A stretch of DNA of 58,088 nucleotides from Planctomycetota bacterium (GCA_020060765.1 JAGUZQ010000055.1:1-58088); one strand, 5' to 3'. Counted from the stretch's first letter, positions 16,316-25,600 are shown. Notes: a model not told the origin generated them from the sequence alone. Numbers and translations: made by a program.

Positions 16316-18682
16316 ATGCGAATCATCAGACAGATTATCTCGTTGTGTCTGTTCGTCGGCGTCTCCCTTTACGCGGCGGCGGGGGAGAGTCGTGCTGTCC
16401 GGGTCGGCGCTTACGAAAACGCGCCCAAGATTTTCACGACGGCGGGCGGCGAGGTGGTCGGCATTTTTCCCGACATCCTTAAACAGATCGCGACTGAGGA
16501 GAACTGGGAAATAAGCTACATTCACGGCACCTGGAGCGAATGCCTGGAAAGACTGGAAAAAGGCGAAATCGACATCATGCCGGACATGGCTTTTTCCGCG
16601 GAAAGAGCGGGGAAATATGCCTTTGGCCAGGAATCGGTTTTCATTAATTGGGGAAAGATCTACGCCGCGAAAAACCGCAAGCTTGATTCGCTCCTCGATC
16701 TGGAAGGCAAAACCGTCGCCGTCATGAAGGGGAGCGTTTATACGGAAGGATCCGACAGCGTGGCGGCGCTGCTGCGAAAATTCGAAGTCACCGCCAATTA
16801 CATCGAGGTCGACAGTTATAACGAAGTCTTCCGCTTGCTGGACGAGGGCAAGGCCGACGCCGGGGTCGTCAACCGCCTGTTCGGACAGCAATATGAAAAC
16901 AGTTTCGACGTGTTCCCGACCTCGATTATCTTCGCTCCCCATCCCCTCCTCTACGCGTTCCCAAAAGACGCTCCGCAGACTCCTTATCTGCTCTCCCGGA
17001 TCGACTGTCGCCTGCATGACATGAAGTCCGACCGCAACTCCCTCCTGTACTGGACTATCGACGGCTATATCCTGGGGTTACCCCCGCAGGTCGTGCATCG
17101 CAAGCCCGGCGACAGCAGGGAGGTGTTCCTGTCTGAAACGGAAAAAGCCTGGATTCGCGCCCATCCCCAAATCCGTCTGGGGATCGACCCGGAATTCGCT
17201 CCTTATGAATTCATCAACGAACGCGGCCAGTACGAAGGCATCGCTTCCGGCTATATCGAACTTCTGAACAAGCGTCTGGGTCTGGAAATGAGAGTTGTCC
17301 GGAATCTCAAGTGGAAAGAAGCTATCGAAAGGGCAAAAAAGAAAGAGATCGACGTGTTGCCCTGCGTCGGCATGACGAGGGAGCGGAAAACCTATCTCGC
17401 TTATTCCCGGCCATATATCATCTTCCAGCGCGTTGTTATCATGCGCACCGACGCGCCGTTCGTCGCCGGATTGGGCGAAATCAGCGGCCTCAGGATCGGC
17501 GTGCAGGCGGAGACGTCTCACGAAGGCTATCTTGACGAGCGAGGCGGTATCTCTCCCGTGAAATTCGTGCGTTTCCCGGACGCGATTACGGCCTTGTCCC
17601 GGGGAGAAGTGGATGGGGTGGTGGGCAACCTTTCCTGCGCCTCGTACTGGATCCGGAAATTAAACCTCAGCAACCTGAAGGTGGCAGCGTCCATTCCGGG
17701 TAATCAGGACAGGCTCTATTTCGCGGTGCGCAACGACTGGCCCGAACTGGTCGGAATCATCAACAAGGGGCTGGCTTCCATCGATTCCGCCGAAGCGGAA
17801 ACTATCCGCAACCGCTGGGTGTCTGTGAAATTCGAAACCGGCCTCGATGCCGACAAGGTCGCCTGCTGGATTGCGGCAATCCTGGCTGGAGCTTTCCTGG
17901 TGCTGGGATTGATGGGCTTGTGGAACCGCTCCCTGAAACGCGAAATCTGCCGCCGCGAGGAGGCGGAACGCTCCCGCGACGCGCTGATTCACATGATCGT
18001 GCATGACCTGAACAACCAGTTAAGCGGAATTCTGGGTACCACCGATTTATTGGTAAATGAATATAAGAAACCGGTGCCGGATACGGGCAAGGTCAGCCGG
18101 TATGCCGCGCAGGCGGGCAAATCCGCTAATGAAATGGCTTCGCTGGTGGGAGACATTTTGGAAATTTCCCGGCTAGAATCCGGCAACATGCAGGTCTTGT
18201 CGACCCCGGTCGATGCCGTCTCTTTGCTGAAGGATATCTGCCTCCAGTTCGCGGGGCTGGCCGAGAATAAGGGGATAACGATCGAGCCGGTGGCCGGGAA
18301 ACCCGGAATCAGGGTTATGGCAGACAAGCAACTGCTGGCCCGTGTCCTGCAAAACCTGTTTTCCAACAGCCTGCGTTATGCGGGCGCGGGCAGCCGGATA
18401 ACCTGCTGTGCCGCGCCAATAATAGCCGGTCGAGTCGTTATCAGCGTGGGGGACAACGGCTGCGGGATTCCGGAAAAGTACCACAAAAGGATTTTCGACA
18501 AATTTTTCCGGGTAGACTGTTCCAGGGAAACAAAAACCCACGCCTCCGGCCTGGGGCTGGCGTTTTGCAAAATGGCGGTAGGTATCATGGGCGGAACAAT
18601 CTCCCTGAAAACTCCGCCCGACGGTAAAGGCGTCATTTTCCTGATTGAGTTGAACGCAACATCGGACAGGGATGTCGGTTAG
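16316..18682 (+). CDS. BvgS/EvgS-like sensor histidine kinase with two solute-binding domains
   Basis: A 788-aa protein. A signal segment (about 1-24) precedes two tandem SBP_bac_3 Venus-flytrap domains (about 28-250 and 284-505). A membrane helix follows at about 516-537, then a short linker, a HisKA domain with the phosphorylatable His563 in IVHDLNNQLSG, and an HATPase domain (NLFSNSLRYA, GDNGCGIP, SGLGLAFCK). It probably binds amino acids or similar solutes in the periplasm. Unlike BvgS it has no receiver or Hpt domain, and no response regulator is adjacent, so it is an orphan kinase. Confidence 0.93.
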   Translation: MRIIRQIISLCLFVGVSLYAAAGESRAVRVGAYENAPKIFTTAGGEVVGIFPDILKQIATEENWEISYIHGTWSECLERLEKGEIDIMPDMAFSAERAGKYAFGQESVFINWGKIYAAKNRKLDSLLDLEGKTVAVMKGSVYTEGSDSVAALLRKFEVTANYIEVDSYNEVFRLLDEGKADAGVVNRLFGQQYENSFDVFPTSIIFAPHPLLYAFPKDAPQTPYLLSRIDCRLHDMKSDRNSLLYWTIDGYILGLPPQVVHRKPGDSREVFLSETEKAWIRAHPQIRLGIDPEFAPYEFINERGQYEGIASGYIELLNKRLGLEMRVVRNLKWKEAIERAKKKEIDVLPCVGMTRERKTYLAYSRPYIIFQRVVIMRTDAPFVAGLGEISGLRIGVQAETSHEGYLDERGGISPVKFVRFPDAITALSRGEVDGVVGNLSCASYWIRKLNLSNLKVAASIPGNQDRLYFAVRNDWPELVGIINKGLASIDSAEAETIRNRWVSVKFETGLDADKVACWIAAILAGAFLVLGLMGLWNRSLKREICRREEAERSRDALIHMIVHDLNNQLSGILGTTDLLVNEYKKPVPDTGKVSRYAAQAGKSANEMASLVGDILEISRLESGNMQVLSTPVDAVSLLKDICLQFAGLAENKGITIEPVAGKPGIRVMADKQLLARVLQNLFSNSLRYAGAGSRITCCAAPIIAGRVVISVGDNGCGIPEKYHKRIFDKFFRVDCSRETKTHASGLGLAFCKMAVGIMGGTISLKTPPDGKGVIFLIELNATSDRDVG

Positions 18683-18739
18683 GGCTATCGCATTAAAATA
18701 CAGCTATTTTTAATGCGATAGCCCTGGAATGTCGGTTAG
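18672..18739. mobile_element. Short palindromic element with flanking 11-bp direct repeat
   Basis: A near-perfect palindrome at 18681-18725 (18-bp arms AGGGCTATCGCATTAAAA, short loop) is bordered by ATGTCGGTTAG at 18672-18682 and 18729-18739. The left copy contains the last codons and stop of the histidine kinase gene, so the duplication preserved the stop. Other copies: half at 143-174, and the larger element at 49209-49475. Reading it as a mini-insertion is inference. A transcribed copy could also act as a terminator-like hairpin. Confidence 0.6.
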
Positions 18740-18806
18740 TTCCAATTCCATAAACAGGATAAAAACCGCAATCTGCCTTTTTCCTTTTCTCATCTGCCTG
18801 CGTCGC

Positions 18807-18812
18807 TATAAT
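18807..18812 (+). promoter_or_regulatory. Candidate -10 box just upstream of folP
   Basis: A perfect TATAAT ends 8 bases before the folP ATG. No good -35 box and no Shine-Dalgarno sequence are seen. If used, the transcript would be leaderless or nearly so. Confidence 0.35.
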
Positions 18813-18820
18813 GCAAAGCC

Positions 18821-19651
18821 ATGAGCAATACGATTCCTCTCGCTTCCGGAAAAGCTTTTCCTTCCCGTCCGCTGGTGATGGGCATTCTCAATTGCACCCC
18901 TGATTCGTTTTTCGACGGCGGCCGACACGACCGCCCGGAAGACGCCCTGCGTTTTGCTTTGCAGATGATCGAAGACGGTGCCGACGTCCTCGACCTCGGC
19001 GGGGAAAGCACGCGGCCGGGTTCGCGCGCGGTTTCAGTTCCCGAAGAAATGGCGCGGGTGTTGCCGGTGATCGAACTATTGCGGCGGCATAGCGACGTCC
19101 CTCTCAGCATCGACACCAGCAAGGAGGAAGTAGCGCGCGCGGCGCTGAATGCGGGGGCGGACATTATCAACGATATCACCGCGCTGACCGGTTCGCCGAA
19201 AATGGCGGAACTGGCGGCGGAGAAAAACGCGCCTGTAATCCTGATGCACATGCGCGGCCTGCCGCAAAACATGCAGGACAATCCCGCCTACGGAAACGTG
19301 ACGGAGGAGGTGTGCGGCTATCTGTTGGAGCAGGCGCGTTTCGCTGAAAGCAAAGGCATCGCGCGCGATAAAATAATTCTCGACCCCGGTTTCGGTTTCG
19401 GCAAGACTTTCGCGCACAACTGCCGACTATTGCGCGAGCTGCCGCAGATTCGCGCGCACGGTTATCCGGTGCTGGTGGGAGTCAGCCGCAAGTCGATGAT
19501 CGGGCATGCGCTGGGATTGGAAAAAGAAGACCGGCTGATTCCGAGCGTGGCGCTGGCGGTGATGGCGTTTGAGCGCGGGGCGGGGATTCTGCGGGTGCAT
19601 GACGTGAAGGAAACGCGGCAGGCGCTGGATATGGCGGCGGCGGTAATATGA
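18821..19651 (+). CDS. folP: Dihydropteroate synthase
   Basis: Condenses p-aminobenzoate with the dihydropterin pyrophosphate in folate synthesis (cytoplasm). Length 276 aa. The signature motifs are all present: MGILNCTPDSFFDGG (about 20-34), the second signature DLGGESTRPGS (about 59-69), SIDTSKEEVARAAL, DILNDI-like DIINDITAL, LMHMRG, DPGFGFGK, and the closing VHDVKETRQAL. Nothing is missing. No ribosome binding site precedes the ATG; see the -10 box nearby. Confidence 0.96.
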   Translation: MSNTIPLASGKAFPSRPLVMGILNCTPDSFFDGGRHDRPEDALRFALQMIEDGADVLDLGGESTRPGSRAVSVPEEMARVLPVIELLRRHSDVPLSIDTSKEEVARAALNAGADIINDITALTGSPKMAELAAEKNAPVILMHMRGLPQNMQDNPAYGNVTEEVCGYLLEQARFAESKGIARDKIILDPGFGFGKTFAHNCRLLRELPQIRAHGYPVLVGVSRKSMIGHALGLEKEDRLIPSVALAVMAFERGAGILRVHDVKETRQALDMAAAVI

Positions 19652-19683
19652 CGTCATATTTTGCAAACAGCTACGTAATAGTA

Positions 19684-19768
19684 TCCTCCCCTGAAAAGGG
19701 AGGAGTTAGAGGGGGTGAAAGGGTAGAGGCATTCACCCCTCCCAGCCTCCCCTGAAAAGGGAGGAGTT
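19684..19768. repeat. Paired-arm C-rich intergenic repeat
   Basis: Two inverted arms of about 35 bp (CCTCCCCTGAAAAGGGAGGAG with GGGGGTGAA, and its imperfect complement), each with its own hairpin. It has the same architecture as 23718-23810. It fills most of the gap between folP and the M20 peptidase gene and ends 20 bp before the latter's start. Confidence 0.7.
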
Positions 19769-19788
19769 TGTCAAAGAAAGGATAGCCG

Positions 19789-20952
19789 ATGAATATCAAT
19801 GCAAAACGGGCAGTAGCGCTGGTGACGGAACTGATGGGGATTCCGGGCGTGTCCCGCGACGAGAAAAATATTATCGAGCATCTGCGCAAATTGCTGAAGC
19901 AAATCGGCGTGCCTGCCTCGGCGGTAAAGGTGGATAACGTCAACCGCAAGACTCCCGGCGGCGGCAACAGCGGCAACCTGATCGTCAAACTGTCCGGCAC
20001 GATCAAAGCGCCGCGCCGGTTGCTGCTGGCGCACGTGGACACGGTGCCGGTCTGCCTGGGGTCGAAGCCGGTGCGCAAAGGCAAATACATCATATCCGCC
20101 GACAAAAACACCGGCCTGGGCGCGGACGACCGGGCTGGCGTGGCGGTTATTTTTACGGCGTTGCGGGAAATTATCGAAAACAGACTGCCGCACCCGCCGC
20201 TGACTTTCCTGTTCTGCGTGCAGGAGGAAATCGGGATGCGCGGCGTGCGGTACATGTCGCTCTCGGATTTGGGCAAACCGGCGATGGGATTTAATTACGA
20301 CGGCGGACACCGGATCGTGATCGGCGCGACTGGCGCGTATCACCTCGATATTGAAATCAAGGGCATTCCCTCGCACGCCGGAGCCGCGCCCCAAAACGGA
20401 GCCAGCGCCATCGTCGCCGCCAGCGTGGCAATTGCGGAATTGCAGCGCGGCGGCTGGCTGGGAGCGGTGAAGAAAGGCGGCAAGACCGGTACCTCCAACA
20501 TCGGCGTGATCGAAGCTGGCAACGCCACCAACGTGGTCTGTCCCCAGGCTACTCTCAGAGCGGAAGTGCGAAGTCACGACCCGGTCTTCCGGAAAAAAAT
20601 CATGGCGGAAATCGAAAAGGCTTTTGTGAAAGCGGCCAAGGTTACGAAAAACGTCGCGGGGAAAAGCTGCGTGGCGAAAATGACGCGCATACCGGAATAT
20701 GAATCGTTCCGCCTGCCGGAAAAAACCGAAGCGGTGCAGGCGGCGGTGCGGGCGTACAGAGCTTTGAAACTGAAACCGGAACTGGAAATCATGAACGCTG
20801 GACTGGACGCCAACTGGCTGGTGGAGTTGGGAGTTCCCACCGTCACCCTCGGTAACGGCGCGGGAAACGCGCACACCACACTGGAGCGGCTGGATGTGGC
20901 GGAGTTTGAAATCTGCTGCCGCGCGGCGCTGCAAATCGCGACAGGGATTTGA
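19789..20952 (+). CDS. M20-family metallopeptidase (PepT-like)
   Basis: A 387-aa cytoplasmic di-zinc peptidase. The metal-site motif H82-V-D84-TVP is visible, then GADDRAG (bridging Asp), the catalytic/ligand pair EE in CVQEEIGMRG, and the dimerisation or lid domain from about residue 190 (GIPSHAGAAPQNG). A late GNGAGNAHTTLE holds the last His ligand. These fit the peptidase T/aminoacyl-tripeptidase branch of M20. The substrate cannot be fixed from sequence. The ribosome binding site AAGGA lies close before the ATG. Confidence 0.9.
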   Translation: MNINAKRAVALVTELMGIPGVSRDEKNIIEHLRKLLKQIGVPASAVKVDNVNRKTPGGGNSGNLIVKLSGTIKAPRRLLLAHVDTVPVCLGSKPVRKGKYIISADKNTGLGADDRAGVAVIFTALREIIENRLPHPPLTFLFCVQEEIGMRGVRYMSLSDLGKPAMGFNYDGGHRIVIGATGAYHLDIEIKGIPSHAGAAPQNGASAIVAASVAIAELQRGGWLGAVKKGGKTGTSNIGVIEAGNATNVVCPQATLRAEVRSHDPVFRKKIMAEIEKAFVKAAKVTKNVAGKSCVAKMTRIPEYESFRLPEKTEAVQAAVRAYRALKLKPELEIMNAGLDANWLVELGVPTVTLGNGAGNAHTTLERLDVAEFEICCRAALQIATGI

Positions 20953-20995
20953 CTTTATCCGGCGCGGCGATTACAATCGGGCGGGAAATGAGACT

Positions 20996-21016
20996 CCCTC
21001 TCCCTGAGGGAGAGGG
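20996..21016. repeat. Short C-rich palindrome
   Basis: CCCTCTCCC TGA GGGAGAGGG, a 9-bp-arm hairpin in the gap between the peptidase and cdaA genes. It is a minimal relative of the C-rich repeats at 38, 19684, 23718 and 43566. Transcript termination is possible, but no U-tract follows. Confidence 0.5.
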
Positions 21017-21089
21017 GACTGGACAAGAGGTGCGCGGATGATTAAAGGCAAAGCGAAGCCTTGCACTTAGTCCCTAACCGGAGACCGCA

Positions 21090-21914
21090 TTGAGCCGTTG
21101 GTTGGACAACATCAGTCAAGGCCCCCTGGGGCTGGCAGGCGTAGTGATTGAAATCGCGGTCATCAGCCTGATCGTATATGTGCTGATCGGTTTCGTGCGC
21201 GGTACGCGCGGAGCGGGAGTGGCGCGGGGGCTGATACTGCTGTACCTGGGCGGCTTCATCATCCTGCTGTTCGGCGCGCATATCCTGAAACTGGAAAACG
21301 TCAGCTCGATTCTGGAAAACCTGATCGGCGTGTCGCTGACCGGCGCGATCGTCATCTTCCAGCCGGAAATCCGGCGCGGCCTGATCCGCCTGGGCGACAC
21401 GGCCTTGAAAATATTTTCCCAGGGTCACGCCACCCTGGAAAAGGAAATCGCCGACGCGGCGGTGGCTATCTCCAAGCGGGGCGAGGTGGGCGCGCTGTTG
21501 GTGATCGAGCGCGACACCCCTATCGGCAGCTATATCGAAAGCGGCGTGCCGATCGATTCGGTCATCAACTCGCAGTTGCTGCGCACCATCTTCACCAAGA
21601 ACACGCCGCTGCACGACGGGGCGGCGATTATCCGCCAGGGCAGGCTGGCGGCGGCTAACTGCCTGCTGCCGCTGTCGGAAAACGTGGAGGTGTGCCGGGG
21701 CATGGGCACGCGCCACCGCGCCGCCATCGGCCTGGCCGAGGAAAGCGACGCGCTGATCGTGGTGGTGTCGGAGGAAACCGGCGCTATCAGCGTCGCCCTG
21801 AACGGTCACATCACCAAGGGGCTCGATTACGAGGGGCTGCGGGCGCTGCTGCGCAAGCATTGCGACAAGGCCGAAAGACAGACGGCGTTGTCGGAAAAAG
21901 AGGAGGAGGCATGA
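21090..21914 (+). CDS. cdaA: Diadenylate cyclase (c-di-AMP synthase), CdaA type
   Basis: Makes cyclic di-AMP from two ATP at the inner membrane. The 274-aa length is typical of CdaA. N-terminal membrane helices (about 12-70) lead to a DAC domain with both catalytic motifs: D176-G-A (PLHDGAAII) and R208-H-R (GTRHRAAIGL). The start is TTG with CGGAG upstream; no better ATG precedes the conserved region. The stop overlaps the cdaR-like start, as in many Firmicutes, where CdaR modulates CdaA. Confidence 0.95.
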   Translation: MSRWLDNISQGPLGLAGVVIEIAVISLIVYVLIGFVRGTRGAGVARGLILLYLGGFIILLFGAHILKLENVSSILENLIGVSLTGAIVIFQPEIRRGLIRLGDTALKIFSQGHATLEKEIADAAVAISKRGEVGALLVIERDTPIGSYIESGVPIDSVINSQLLRTIFTKNTPLHDGAAIIRQGRLAAANCLLPLSENVEVCRGMGTRHRAAIGLAEESDALIVVVSEETGAISVALNGHITKGLDYEGLRALLRKHCDKAERQTALSEKEEEA

Positions 21915-22972
21915 TGAGTGACGAAGTCTCTTCTCCGCGCGCGACCGGGCATATCGGCATGACCTCGATGCAGCGAAAAAATCTGGCGGCGCGGCGGCGC
22001 GAAAAGCTGATCCGCTTCGTGACCTGTGTGGTCGCCGGAATCATGATCTGGGGTTATGTCGATTCGCGGCGAACCGAGGAAAAGGAATTCAAGCTGGATC
22101 TGCACGTGTCGATTCCCGACGGCTGGCTGGTGGAAGGAGAACCCCTGCCCAAACAGGTTTCCGTCAGCGTCCGCGGTCCGCGCCAGGTGATGGCGGCGCT
22201 GGCGCTGGAAAACTGGGAACTGGTCAAGACGGTGGTAGTGCCGGAAGACTGGAAAGAGCCGGAATACAGCCAGGATCTGCAACTGGAAAGCCGGGACGTA
22301 CGCAACTTTCCGCCGGAATTGTCGGTGCGGGTGCTCGCGCCCTTGCGGCTGCCGCTGCGGCTGACCAGGCTGGTGACCAAATACCTGCCGGTAGAGCCGG
22401 TCATCACCGGCAAGCCCGAGGAAGGCTATACCGTCGACAAGGCCACCGTGCGCGTGGAACCGAATTCCGTAGAGGTGCACGTACCCCGCAACTGGCTCGA
22501 CCCCACCGACACGATCAAGACCGAACCGATCGACGTGTCGGGGCAGAAGTATTTCATGGGCGCAACGGTGGGGTTGCAGCCGTTCGTCAAGAACTCGCGC
22601 AGCCTGAAAGTCGAAAAGGGCGTGTACGTTTCGGTGGAGCTGCCGGAAGTCCCCTCGCGGCGCGTATTGCAGGAACCGGTGCCGGTGCGGGCGCTGACGT
22701 CCCTGCCGTTGGACGCGGCCAAGAATGCGCGGCTGGAACCTGCGGCGGTGAAGGTGACGGTTTCCGGGCCGGAACTGCTGGTGTCGAAACTGAAACCGGA
22801 GGAAATTACGGTTTATGTCGACACGCGCGAGATGGCGCTTGCGGGAAAGTCGGAATTTATGTTAAAGTGCAAGGCTATAGCGCCGGATAAAATTCTCATC
22901 GTCGGTATTGAGCCGGATTCCGTGAAATGGATCCTGAGCGAGGAACCGGCGCATAAGGAAACAACGCAGTGA
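21914..22972 (+). CDS. cdaR: YbbR-domain protein, CdaR-like regulator of the diadenylate cyclase
   Basis: A 352-aa protein with one N-terminal membrane helix (about 27-45, [15 protein letters not shown]) and an extracytoplasmic part made of YbbR-type repeats ([47 protein letters not shown]). In other bacteria CdaR binds and tunes CdaA. ATGs stand at 21911 and 21914; AGGAGG spacing (7 bases) favours 21914. It is translationally coupled to cdaA and to pdxJ. The function is inferred from family and neighbour. Confidence 0.85.
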   Translation: MSDEVSSPRATGHIGMTSMQRKNLAARRREKLIRFVTCVVAGIMIWGYVDSRRTEEKEFKLDLHVSIPDGWLVEGEPLPKQVSVSVRGPRQVMAALALENWELVKTVVVPEDWKEPEYSQDLQLESRDVRNFPPELSVRVLAPLRLPLRLTRLVTKYLPVEPVITGKPEEGYTVDKATVRVEPNSVEVHVPRNWLDPTDTIKTEPIDVSGQKYFMGATVGLQPFVKNSRSLKVEKGVYVSVELPEVPSRRVLQEPVPVRALTSLPLDAAKNARLEPAAVKVTVSGPELLVSKLKPEEITVYVDTREMALAGKSEFMLKCKAIAPDKILIVGIEPDSVKWILSEEPAHKETTQ

Positions 22973-23697
22973 TCAAGCTGGGTGTGAACATAGACCATGT
23001 CGCCACTATCCGCCAGGCGCGCCGGACAACCGAGCCAGACCCGGTGCAGGCGGCGTTTGTCGCCGAGCGCGCGGGCGCCGACGGCATCACTGTCCACCTG
23101 CGCGAGGACAGGCGGCATATCCAGGATCGCGACATCCGGCTGCTCGGTGAAACCCTCGCCACCCGGATGAACCTGGAAATGGGCATGGCGCCGGAAATTA
23201 TTGAAATCGCGCTGAAGACCCGGCCTTATTCCGTCTGCCTCGTGCCGGAAAAGCGGGAAGAAGTGACAACCGAAGGCGGGCTGGACGTGGCTGGCGCTCT
23301 CGCCCGGACAAAGGAAAACGTGAAAAGATTTCATGAGGCCGGAATCATTGTCAGCCTTTTCATCGACGCGGAACAGAGACAGATTGAAGCTGCCGCCGAC
23401 ACCGGCGCGGAGTTTATCGAAATCCATACCGGGCGTTACGCCGAAGCCTGGCCTTGCCAAGCGGAGCAAAAGGAGCAATTGGCGGTCATCGCCGCAGGCA
23501 TCAAGCAGGCGAAAGCCGCCGGACTGCGGGTCAACGCCGGACACGGCCTGACCTACCGCAACGTCCAACCCATCGCCGCCATGCCGGATCTGGAGGAGCT
23601 TAATATCGGCCACAGTATCATCAGCCGGGCTCTCATTACCGGTCTGGAAGAGGCGGTGCGCGAGATGAAGCGGCTTATGCTGGCGGCTTGCAGGTGA
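22969..23697 (+). CDS. pdxJ: Pyridoxine 5'-phosphate synthase
   Basis: Forms the pyridine ring of vitamin B6 from 1-deoxyxylulose 5-phosphate and aminoacetone phosphate (DXP-dependent route). The 242-aa length is standard. Family motifs are intact: [15 protein letters not shown] at the N-terminus, [49 protein letters not shown] and [14 protein letters not shown]. The GTG start overlaps the cdaR stop (GTGA). A terminal GHSII/SRAL phosphate-binding loop is present. Confidence 0.97.
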   Translation: MIKLGVNIDHVATIRQARRTTEPDPVQAAFVAERAGADGITVHLREDRRHIQDRDIRLLGETLATRMNLEMGMAPEIIEIALKTRPYSVCLVPEKREEVTTEGGLDVAGALARTKENVKRFHEAGIIVSLFIDAEQRQIEAAADTGAEFIEIHTGRYAEAWPCQAEQKEQLAVIAAGIKQAKAAGLRVNAGHGLTYRNVQPIAAMPDLEELNIGHSIISRALITGLEEAVREMKRLMLAACR

Positions 23698-23717
23698 ATC
23701 CCGGAAAAGGGGAATAT

Positions 23718-23810
23718 ATTCTCTCCCTCTCAGGGGGAGTTAGAGGGGGTATGCCAAGAAGGACACAGGTTCGATTAACCCCTCCTAACCTCCCCTGGAA
23801 GGGGAGGAAT
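23718..23810. repeat. Paired-arm C-rich intergenic repeat
   Basis: Inverted arms of about 33 bp at 23718-23750 and 23778-23810 (ATTCTCTCCCTCTCAGGG against ATTCCTCCCCTTCCAGGG on the complement), with a 27-bp spacer. It lies between pdxJ and dapA. The rest of 23698-23923 is AT-rich leader of dapA with no further feature seen. Confidence 0.7.
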
Positions 23811-23923
23811 TTTGCCCCCTGGCTTATGGGGTTTTTGCACAAGCGTTTTTGCTCCAATTATTTGAAGCGTACGGATTCGTAAAAAATTCCAAAAATCTTT
23901 TGTATTAATATAACCAGGAGGAA

Positions 23924-24802
23924 ATGATGTTTTCAGGCAGTTATGTAGCTATTGTCACCCCGTGGAAAGACGATTGCTCGGGGATTGATTTTGATAAATT
24001 GCGGGAGCTGATCGAATTCCAGATCGAAAACGGCACCGACGGCATCCTGCCCGGCGGCACCACCGGCGAATCAGCCACCCTCTCGCACGAAGAGCACCGG
24101 GAACTTATCAAAAGGACGGTGGAATATGTCGGCGGCCGGGTCAAGGTTCTGGCCGGAGCCGGTTCCAACAATACGACCGAATCCATCGGGCTGGCGAAGT
24201 TCGCGAAAGACGCGGGCGCGGACGCGGCTCTGGTGATTACTCCCTATTACAACAAGCCGACCCCGGACGGGCTGCTCAAGCATTTCGCCGCGGTGGCGGA
24301 AGCGGCCGATCTTCCCATCATGGCGTACAACGTTCCCGGCCGCACCGGCCTTAACATGTCGCCGGAAACCACTGCTCGCATATTTAATGAAGTGGAAAAA
24401 GTGGTGGCGATCAAGGAAGCGGGGGGCAGCGTCGACCAGGTCAACTCCATCCGCGCGCTGTGCGACATCACCGTGATGAGCGGCGACGACGCCCTGACCC
24501 TGCCGATGATTTCCGTCGGCGCCAAGGGAGTGGTGAGCGTGGCGGCGAACGTGATTCCCGCCGACGTCAAAGCAATCGTGGCTGCGGCGCTGGCGGGAGA
24601 CTTCGCCAAGGCGCAGGAGCTGCATTTCAAGGCTTTGCCGGTGATGCGGGGCATGTTTGTCGAAACCAACCCCATTCCCTGCAAGACGGCGCTGAAACTG
24701 ATGGGGATGCTTAACGGGGCGATGCGGCTGCCGCTGTGCGACCTGCGCCCGGAAAGTCTGGCAACCCTGGAAAAAACCCTTGGCGCCTACGGCCTGCTGT
24801 AA
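23924..24802 (+). CDS. dapA: 4-hydroxy-tetrahydrodipicolinate synthase
   Basis: Condenses pyruvate with aspartate semialdehyde on the lysine/diaminopimelate pathway. Length 292 aa, TIM barrel. Seen: PGGTTGESATL, the catalytic Tyr135 in YNVPGRTG, and the Schiff-base Lys164 in VVAIKEA, at the usual spacing. Two adjacent ATGs (23924, 23927) follow AGGAGG; the second has the better spacing, so the protein may be one residue shorter. It starts a new plus-strand run with the metallophosphoesterases 12 bp downstream. Confidence 0.96.
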   Translation: MMFSGSYVAIVTPWKDDCSGIDFDKLRELIEFQIENGTDGILPGGTTGESATLSHEEHRELIKRTVEYVGGRVKVLAGAGSNNTTESIGLAKFAKDAGADAALVITPYYNKPTPDGLLKHFAAVAEAADLPIMAYNVPGRTGLNMSPETTARIFNEVEKVVAIKEAGGSVDQVNSIRALCDITVMSGDDALTLPMISVGAKGVVSVAANVIPADVKAIVAAALAGDFAKAQELHFKALPVMRGMFVETNPIPCKTALKLMGMLNGAMRLPLCDLRPESLATLEKTLGAYGLL

Positions 24803-24814
24803 CCGGGAGCAATA

Positions 24815-25579
24815 ATGGAACACCGCTGCGCGGTCATCTCCGACATTCACGCCAACCTGGCGGCTTTCCAGGCCGTGTTGGCGGATATCGAAAAAATCGG
24901 CGTCAGGGAAATCTGGTGCCTGGGAGATATCGTCGGCTACGGCCCGCAACCGGTGGAGTGCTGGCAACTGGCCAAGCAGCATTGCAGCATCATTATCAAG
25001 GGCAACCACGAAAACGCGCTCAAACCCGGGGGCGGGGAAAGATTCAATCCCCGCGCCCGGCGCGCCATCGAGTGGACCCGCGGGGCTATCGCCGCCGCGC
25101 CGGGCGGAAGCGAAATGCTGGCGGAAATCGCCGAACTGCCCGCCAGTTTCCAGCGGCAGGGAATGCTGTTCGTGCACGGCTCCCCGCGCGAACCGACCGA
25201 GGAATACCTGATGCCCGGCGATCCTGTCCGCAACCCCGGCAAGCTGGAGGCGCAATATCCGCATTTCACCTATTACGCGTTCGTGGGACACACCCATTTC
25301 CCCGGCGTGTTCGAGCAGGGCGAAACCCGGTTCTGCCCCCCCAGCGAAATGCTGATGGACAACATCTACATGCTGGACGGGGAAGTGCCGGCCATTATCA
25401 ACGTCGGCTCGGTGGGACAACCGCGCGACCATAATCCCGATTCCTGCTACGTGACTTTCGACGGGGATTCGGTGGTTTACCGCCGGGTGAAGTACGACGC
25501 CAACGACACCCGCAAACGGATTTACACGATCCCCGACCTCGACGATTTCCTGGGCGACCGGCTGGTGGAAGGGCGGTGA
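24815..25579 (+). CDS. YfcE/MJ0936-type metallophosphoesterase, copy 1
   Basis: A 254-aa calcineurin-like phosphoesterase. Motifs in order: D10-I-H12 (SDIHANLAA), GDIVGYGP, GNHEN, the HGSPREP loop and GHTHFPGV, all five metal-binding blocks intact. NVGSVGQPRDHNP near the end is typical of the YfcE-like subfamily. The substrate (nucleotide or diadenosine phosphates in relatives) is unknown. GGGAG precedes the ATG. A same-length paralogue follows 21 bp downstream. Confidence 0.9.
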   Translation: MEHRCAVISDIHANLAAFQAVLADIEKIGVREIWCLGDIVGYGPQPVECWQLAKQHCSIIIKGNHENALKPGGGERFNPRARRAIEWTRGAIAAAPGGSEMLAEIAELPASFQRQGMLFVHGSPREPTEEYLMPGDPVRNPGKLEAQYPHFTYYAFVGHTHFPGVFEQGETRFCPPSEMLMDNIYMLDGEVPAIINVGSVGQPRDHNPDSCYVTFDGDSVVYRRVKYDANDTRKRIYTIPDLDDFLGDRLVEGR

Positions 25580-25600
25580 AAACCGCGGAACAGGCTCTGC

